Shown here in pieces: positions 12,930-16,898 of a DNA stretch of 16,898 bases. The notes beneath the pieces were generated by a model, which saw nothing but the letters and a program-made list of their open reading frames with translations, made no database searches and was not told where the DNA came from. This stretch comes from an uncultured Clostridia bacterium (GTDB lineage Bacteria > Bacillota > Clostridia > Oscillospirales > Butyricicoccaceae), in assembly GCA_910589115.1 (NCBI GenBank), contig CAJUSB010000074.1:1-16898 (forward strand). Direction: 5' to 3'. How positions within the stretch are numbered: position 1 is the stretch's first letter; each line of letters starts with the position of its first letter. Both the position numbers and the translations under genes were made by a program.

Positions 12930-13864
12930 ATCAGTCCTTTCTCGGTTTCCCGCACCAGATAAACTGGTCTTCGCTTCGATTCCATATAGGTTTTGGCCAG
13001 ATACTGCCCCAAAACACCCATACACAGAAGCTGAAGCCCGCCAATCAATAAAATAACGCACATCATACTCGGCCAACCGCCAACCGGATCGCCGAACAGC
13101 AGGGTTTTTGCAATAATAAATAGTATCGCAAAGATTGAAACACCGCATAAGAGCGCCCCCAAAACAGACGCTGCGGCAAGCGGGGCCGTTGAAAAGGCAA
13201 TAATCCCTTCGATTGAATAAAGGAACAGCTTCCAAAATGACCATTTGGTTTCCCCTGCGGCTCGTTCCACGTTTACAAACGGCACCCATTTGGTCTGAAA
13301 TCCAACCCAGCCGAAAATACCTTTGCTAAACCGATTATATTCCTGCATAGAAAGCACGGCATTTATAACGCGGCGGTTCATCAGCCGGTAATCCCGCGCC
13401 CCATCGACAATATCTGCATCCGAAATCCTGTTAATCAGCTTATAAAACAGCCGTGCAAATAAAGAACGGATTGGCGGTTCGCCTTTTCGGGTTGTACGGC
13501 GTGTTGCCGCACAGTCATAGCCCTCAACCGTAACCGCCCGATATAGTTCTGGTAAAAGGTCGGGCGGGTCCTGCAAATCAACATCCATAAATGCGGCATA
13601 CTCTCCGGTTGACGTTTCTAATCCGGCCAGCATTCCGGCTTCTTTCCCGAAATTACGGGAAAAAGACAAGAAGCGGACACGTGAGTCAGACTGCGCATAC
13701 TCACGCAGCAGCGGCAGTGTATGATCCTTTGAACCGTCATCAATAAACAAAAACTCAAATTGAACCGGCTCCATTTCTTTGGCGATACGGGATATCTCAC
13801 GGTAAAACAGAGGAAGGCTTTCCTCCTCATTGCAGCAGGGTACAATAATTGATATTTTAGGCAT
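12926..13864 (-). CDS. GtrB-like polyprenyl-phosphate glycosyltransferase (GT2)
   Basis: A 312-residue membrane-anchored family 2 glycosyltransferase. The N-terminal GT-A domain has ISIIVPCCNEEESLP, FLFIDDGSKD, and AAFMDVDLQDPPDLLPEL, the metal/nucleotide-binding DxD-type block. The middle shows GARDYRLMNRRV and the C-terminal segment two membrane helices (about 225-255 and 260-285) as in GtrB/DPM1-type enzymes. It should move a hexose from a nucleotide sugar to undecaprenyl phosphate on the inner face. Its start overlaps the GT-C gene by 8 bp and its end overlaps gtrA by 4 bp, giving a tight three-gene operon. The sugar cannot be told from sequence. Confidence 0.92.
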   Translation of the reverse strand: MPKISIIVPCCNEEESLPLFYREISRIAKEMEPVQFEFLFIDDGSKDHTLPLLREYAQSDSRVRFLSFSRNFGKEAGMLAGLETSTGEYAAFMDVDLQDPPDLLPELYRAVTVEGYDCAATRRTTRKGEPPIRSLFARLFYKLINRISDADIVDGARDYRLMNRRVINAVLSMQEYNRFSKGIFGWVGFQTKWVPFVNVERAAGETKWSFWKLFLYSIEGIIAFSTAPLAAASVLGALLCGVSIFAILFIIAKTLLFGDPVGGWPSMMCVILLIGGLQLLCMGVLGQYLAKTYMESKRRPVYLVRETEKGLI

Positions 13865-15221
13865 GATTCTTTTCCTCCCTCAGACGCTCAATCCCAAAAG
13901 TTGCGCCTGTAAACACATAGAGCTGAGGCAAATAAGCATATCGTGGCTGCACCTCAACAAGCAGAAATGCGCAGAATGCGGCAAAAAATATAAAGTACGG
14001 TAGTCTTGCAGCCTGCGGACGGTTTTCCCAACGCTTTTTATCAGATAACCCATAAGAGAACAAGCCGAGTGCGATGAAAAAAATCCCCCTGTCGAATTGT
14101 TTGATCAGGCCGTAGAAAAAAGGATGCTGCATTGAAAAATCAGCAAATACCCACGAAAGCCCGTCTGATACCCATTGGCTCCTCAGTTTATTACGGATGT
14201 GGCGAATCATAATGGATGGTTCTGCCGTCAGCCGTTCGGTAATCATCTGTTTTTGAAGCGCATCTGTTTCTGCCGTTGTCTGGCGATGTTCATCCAGCGT
14301 TGCCGCAATCCGGCTCCAATCCTCATCGGAATATCCACCATTTGCTTCATAGGAAAGCCCGGTTACAAATTTCCAGAGCGGGTTTCCGTTTTGCAGGCCA
14401 TAGGGATTTAACCCAGATGCACGGATGGACGCTGATGCGCCGGCATGAACGCTGAAATAAACCGTCAGCAAAACGATCATCCCCGTCCCCATGCGCCGGA
14501 TTTCCCTGGGATGTCTCACGAGGTGAAAAACAGACCATGCGAGAATCGCTGTCAGGAAAATGACTCCCTCATTACGCAAAAGGTTTCCGGCCTGCAAGGC
14601 CAATCCCGCCAGCGGAAAACGCAGAAAACCAAGACGGTTACAATCTGAACAGGCCAGCAGCCAAAGTGCTAGCGTCAGAAAAAATGCGGATGGAATCTGG
14701 TTTGTTAAAAGCGTGTGGAAAGTAGCGAATAATGGACATACTGCAAGCAGAAGCGATGCTGTCTGTGCCGACCGTTCGCTTACCCATTGCCGCGAAAGCC
14801 GGTACAACAGGCAGGCTGTCCCTGCGGTCAATACCGCTCCTACCAGTTCAATGCACACCGGGTTGTCCCATAGTAAAAGCCAGAATGCTTCCCAAACTAC
14901 AAAGGCGGTTTGATATGCCCACAGCGAAAAATATGTGCTGCTTTGATAAGAAAAATTATGGGTGATAATATCCCTTGCAGTTTGGAATAAAGTTTGAAAA
15001 TCACTGGTAAGCGGCGGATGGAGCGCCAGTATAAATAGAATAGATGCTGCAAGCGTCCCGCCAAAAATCCAAGCGGTAAAGTGCTGAAATGGTTTTTGTG
15101 TCACCCGCCATATCCCATATACCGCAAACAAGGACAGAATAAATCCGTTTTGAACCAGAATTAGGGTTGTTGACAGCAAAAAACAAACTTTGAACAAATT
15201 TTCCAATCGCTTAATCGCCAT
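13857..15221 (-). CDS. GT-C membrane glycosyltransferase (GT39/GtrC-like)
   Basis: A 454-residue polytopic protein with roughly ten or more hydrophobic segments. After two N-terminal helices, an outer loop holds LHPPLTSDFQTLFQTARDI with an aspartate at 74, the position where PMT/ArnT-type GT-C enzymes carry their catalytic acid. A later loop shows GLNPYGLQNGNPLWKFVTGLS. By family and by pairing with GtrB- and GtrA-like genes, it should transfer the lipid-linked sugar to an acceptor outside the membrane, such as teichoic acid, polysaccharide or protein. The ATG at 15221 has AAGGA ten bases upstream. It is the first gene of the operon. The acceptor and sugar are unknown. Confidence 0.82.
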   Translation of the reverse strand: MAIKRLENLFKVCFLLSTTLILVQNGFILSLFAVYGIWRVTQKPFQHFTAWIFGGTLAASILFILALHPPLTSDFQTLFQTARDIITHNFSYQSSTYFSLWAYQTAFVVWEAFWLLLWDNPVCIELVGAVLTAGTACLLYRLSRQWVSERSAQTASLLLAVCPLFATFHTLLTNQIPSAFFLTLALWLLACSDCNRLGFLRFPLAGLALQAGNLLRNEGVIFLTAILAWSVFHLVRHPREIRRMGTGMIVLLTVYFSVHAGASASIRASGLNPYGLQNGNPLWKFVTGLSYEANGGYSDEDWSRIAATLDEHRQTTAETDALQKQMITERLTAEPSIMIRHIRNKLRSQWVSDGLSWVFADFSMQHPFFYGLIKQFDRGIFFIALGLFSYGLSDKKRWENRPQAARLPYFIFFAAFCAFLLVEVQPRYAYLPQLYVFTGATFGIERLREEKNHA

Positions 15222-15574
15222 ACTTTAAGCTTCCTTTACGTCATAAAATTTCCTGGGGTTACCCGGTTCAGACGTTCATATCCTTAATAAGAGGAAATAT
15301 CCTGTAGCCTTCGTTTCTATAGGCAGTGGTTATTGCATGAAAGAATCAGCTCCATATGTTTCAGGCACAAAAATTCTGTGATGGAATCTTCTTGTAATCA
15401 TTCAGCTATATTTCCCCTTATAATTTCCAATGTGTTTAACTGGCGTAAACATTACAGGAAAAAACAAAATCGTATAAATGAATAATAAATCATATTTTTA
15501 AGCGCGATTTTTAGATAAATCAAACAACGTTAGGCGATCGGCTGCATTCCAATTTGACATTACAAAACAGCGGG

Positions 15575-15617
15575 GAATATAAAAACGCACCGTTTCGCAG
15601 TTTTGAACGGCACGTTT
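15575..15617 (-). terminator. Minus-strand terminator-like hairpin without an evident gene
   Basis: On the minus strand CGTGCCGTT pairs with AACGGTGCG (two G-U pairs) around a loop, followed by TTTTTAT. No minus-strand gene lies upstream within 850 bp. The plus-strand form has two mismatches, so it favours the minus strand. Confidence 0.45.
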
Positions 15618-15724
15618 TGCTAGCCCTAAGCGCTTACTAACCATGGAAAAATCATTTTCTAGTACAGGCTCTTAAACTGACAATTCAAATATCGGAAATA
15701 ACACATCGGGTAAGGACCCAACGA

Positions 15725-15753
15725 CATGGATTTGGGTTTTAGCAAAATCCATG
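15725..15753. repeat. Inverted repeat near the toxin-antitoxin promoter
   Basis: CATGGATTT (15725-15733) and AAATCCATG (15745-15753) are perfect 9-bp arms with an 11-base loop, ending 18 bp before the -35 box. It may be an operator for the autoregulating antitoxin/toxin complex. Confidence 0.45.
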
Positions 15754-15770
15754 ATTCCTTACATTCCTGT

Positions 15771-15799
15771 TTGATATTCGATCCAAATCATGATATACT
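15771..15799 (+). promoter_or_regulatory. Promoter of the toxin-antitoxin operon
   Basis: TTGATA (15771-15776) and TATACT (15794-15799) are separated by exactly 17 bp and lie 22 bp before the antitoxin ATG. The palindrome ATCATGAT (15787-15794) overlaps the -10 edge and may be bound by the antitoxin. Confidence 0.7.
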
Positions 15800-15821
15800 T
15801 ATTTTAGGGGAGGTGCTTGTT

Positions 15822-16094
15822 ATGCCTACAATCCGTCCTATTTCTGATTTGCGCAGTAATGCGAATGAAATTTCTGATTTTTGCCGCGAAACCGGGGAAC
15901 CTGTTTACATTACCCGTAATGGTACAAGTGATATGGTGGTGGTCAGTATTGAAGAATATGAGCGTCAACAGGCGCTGATTGACTTATACGGAAAACTGGC
16001 GGTTGCAGAACAGGAAATTGCATCCGGCGCAGAAGGTGAGGACTTCACCACCGTCGCCTGTCAGTTAAGGTCCTATGTACATGGACGTTTATAG
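15822..16094 (+). CDS. Type II antitoxin, Phd/YefM family
   Basis: A 90-residue DNA-binding antitoxin. The N-terminal Phd/YefM fold shows MPTIRPISDLRSNANEISDF, then GEPVYITRNGTSDMVVVSIEEYER, the usual pattern. The C-terminal part (about 50-90) is helical and acidic and should wrap the toxin. The frame is open from 15726, but the ATG at 15822 has GGGGAGG eight bases upstream and begins at the conserved domain. Its 3' end overlaps the toxin gene. Family members repress their own promoter, often through palindromes such as those near the -10 box here. It would stabilise the element by post-segregational killing. Confidence 0.92.
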   Translation: MPTIRPISDLRSNANEISDFCRETGEPVYITRNGTSDMVVVSIEEYERQQALIDLYGKLAVAEQEIASGAEGEDFTTVACQLRSYVHGRL

Positions 16095-16383
16095 GGTTAA
16101 AATTTATCCTGCTGCCAAGCGGGATTTAATGGATATCATCGGATACCTGAATACATTATCCTCTGATGCAGCTTTGCGGTATTATGATCTGCTCACCGAG
16201 CGGATTGCCAGCCTGTCCCATTTACCAGAGCGCTGCCCACTCCCGCAAGACGCTGCACTGCGAGCAAAAGGTTATCGTTATCTGATTGTTGAAAAATACC
16301 TGGTATTTTTCGTGGTATCAGGCGATATCGTGCAAATACGCCGGATTGTAGACGGTCGGCGGAATTATAACAGACTGCTGTAA
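16075..16383 (+). CDS. Type II toxin, RelE/ParE family
   Basis: A 102-residue toxin of the RelE/ParE superfamily. Typical marks are VKIYPAAKRDLMDIIGYL at the N-terminus, then AALRYYDLLTERIASLSHLPERCPL, and the C-terminal strands YRYLIVEKYLVFFVVSGDIVQIRRIVDGRRNY. The R..DGRR ending and the length fit the ParE/RelE fold. Whether it cleaves mRNA on ribosomes or poisons gyrase cannot be told. The ATG at 16075 overlaps the antitoxin gene by 20 bp; a second ATG at 16081 is possible, and AAGG precedes both. The overlap implies coupled translation. Confidence 0.92.
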   Translation: MYMDVYRVKIYPAAKRDLMDIIGYLNTLSSDAALRYYDLLTERIASLSHLPERCPLPQDAALRAKGYRYLIVEKYLVFFVVSGDIVQIRRIVDGRRNYNRLL

Positions 16384-16419
16384 TAACAGGAATTTGAAAT
16401 TTATGCAAATTAACACAGA

Positions 16420-16459
16420 AAAAGGGCATTTCCCAACGATGGATGGGAAATGCCCTTTT
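16420..16459. terminator. Strong bidirectional terminator
   Basis: AAAAGGGCATTTCCCA and TGGGAAATGCCCTTTT are perfect complements over 16 bp around an 8-base loop. The A/T-rich feet give a T run on each strand. It sits between the convergent toxin gene and the NlpC/P60 gene and can end both transcripts. Confidence 0.9.
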
Positions 16460-16470
16460 GTCGAAAATTG

Positions 16471-16898
16471 TTAAGGAATTCTAGTAAAAGCATAAAAATG
16501 CTGCTTCCAGTAATTGCTTTCAATGCTTGCAAATTGGATTGGGTCGCCTGCATGAACCATCATCCCATCTCCAACGTAAATGCCGATATGAGAAATGGGA
16601 CCGGGTGAATTATATGTACCGGTAAAGAAAATCAGGTCGCCGGGTTTGGCTTCGGATTTCGGAATAACCGTGCATCGGTTATAGATACCGGTCGCGGTCG
16701 TGCGCTCAATGGACATAGCGCCGGACTGGTTGAGCACCCAGCACACGAAACCAGAGCAGTCAAACGAGGTGGACGGCGATGAGCCGCCCCAGACATATGG
16801 CATACCTAAATATTTCTCTGCTTCGTGGAGCATAGCGGCAAAGCGTTCATCGCTGAGTGCTTCGGGCGGGACTTCGTAACCGTTAATGTTTCCAACGC
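16471..16898 (-). CDS. ICE cell-wall hydrolase, NlpC/P60 C-terminal part (CD1108-like), partial
   Basis: The frame runs open to the right edge, so the 5' part is missing; 141 residues are visible. They form the C-terminal NlpC/P60 peptidase domain: LSDERFAAMLHEAEKYLGMPYVWGG, FDCSGFVCWVL with the catalytic Cys, GDLIFFTG, SHIGIYVGDGMMVHAG with the catalytic His, and the closing YAFTRIP. This matches the end of the CD1108/Orf14-like conjugation hydrolases of Tn916/Tn1549-type ICEs, which open peptidoglycan for the transfer channel. An internal ATG at 16833 should not be taken as the start. It is followed by a strong terminator, so it is the last gene of its transcript. Confidence 0.88.
   Translation of the reverse strand, partial: VGNINGYEVPPEALSDERFAAMLHEAEKYLGMPYVWGGSSPSTSFDCSGFVCWVLNQSGAMSIERTTATGIYNRCTVIPKSEAKPGDLIFFTGTYNSPGPISHIGIYVGDGMMVHAGDPIQFASIESNYWKQHFYAFTRIP

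Larger units (their letters stand above)
15222..15821. other. Long intergenic stretch between the gtr operon and the toxin-antitoxin pair
   Basis: No gene is supported. The minus strand has a possible promoter for the gtr operon, TTGATT (15518-15523), a 17-bp gap and TAAAAA (15495-15500), about 275 bp before the start. A terminator-like hairpin faces left at 15575-15617, the inverted repeat CATGGATTT/AAATCCATG lies at 15725-15753, and the toxin-antitoxin promoter is at the right end. Apart from these I see nothing. Confidence 0.4.

Noticed and set aside
12930..13289. Long N-terminal extension of the GtrA gene
   Set aside because: It overlaps the well-supported GT2 gene out of frame. The ATG at 12929 overlaps the GT2 stop and has its own ribosome site.
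16471..16833. NlpC/P60 gene as a complete 120-residue protein
   Set aside because: The frame continues without a stop to the right edge with family-like sequence before the ATG, so this is the end of a larger protein.
1..16898. CRISPR arrays, tRNA or rRNA genes, integrase or attachment sites
   Set aside because: No regularly spaced repeats, no tRNA cloverleaf or rRNA-like segment, and no recombinase gene other than the IS transposase were seen. The element ends are probably outside the window.

Overview
The window looks like part of an integrative conjugative element (ICE) of a Gram-positive gut-type bacterium, most likely a clostridial Firmicute such as the Oscillospiraceae/Ruminococcaceae. 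The clues are strong GGAGG-type ribosome binding sites, ECF sigma factors paired with DUF4367 membrane proteins, an IS1595-family insertion sequence, and two ICE backbone blocks at the edges. The taxonomic call is inference; nothing in the window fixes the species.

Layout, left to right. (1) 1-3400, minus strand, ICE maintenance block: a small DUF6870-type protein, a ParB/DGQHR-type protein and a ParB with a helix-turn-helix in one tight operon. Upstream lies a GC-rich stretch dense in inverted repeats, then a small sigma-70-like regulator whose ribosome binding site is buried in a perfect 16-bp hairpin. (2) 3645-4731: an intact IS1595-like element with 41-bp imperfect terminal repeats and a 10-bp target duplication. 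It landed just after the stop codon of the next gene and split that gene from its terminator. (3) 4733-6421, minus: a secreted protein of unknown function and a secreted caspase-fold-like protein (DUF6345-like). (4) 6658-11290: two copies of one three-gene cassette, ECF sigma factor, DUF4367 membrane protein (probable anti-sigma) and small secreted beta-rich protein. They diverge around a control region that also carries an XRE regulator. (5) 11613-12470, plus: a DUF4855-like TIM-barrel protein with no signal peptide. (6) 12519-15221, minus: a three-gene membrane glycosylation cassette (GT-C transferase, GtrB-like polyprenyl glycosyltransferase, GtrA flippase). (7) 15822-16383, plus: a Phd/YefM-RelE/ParE toxin-antitoxin pair. 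(8) 16471 to the right edge, minus: the NlpC/P60 end of an ICE cell-wall hydrolase (CD1108-like), closed by a strong bidirectional terminator.

How it fits together (inference): the ICE backbone, with the conjugation hydrolase at right and ParB/sigma maintenance genes at left, both on the minus strand, brackets about 13 kb of cargo. Most of the cargo acts at or outside the membrane: lipid-linked sugar transfer, secreted small proteins under ECF/anti-sigma control, and a caspase-like secreted protein. The most unusual part is the divergent paralogous ECF/DUF4367/secreted-protein pair with its downstream caspase-like neighbour.
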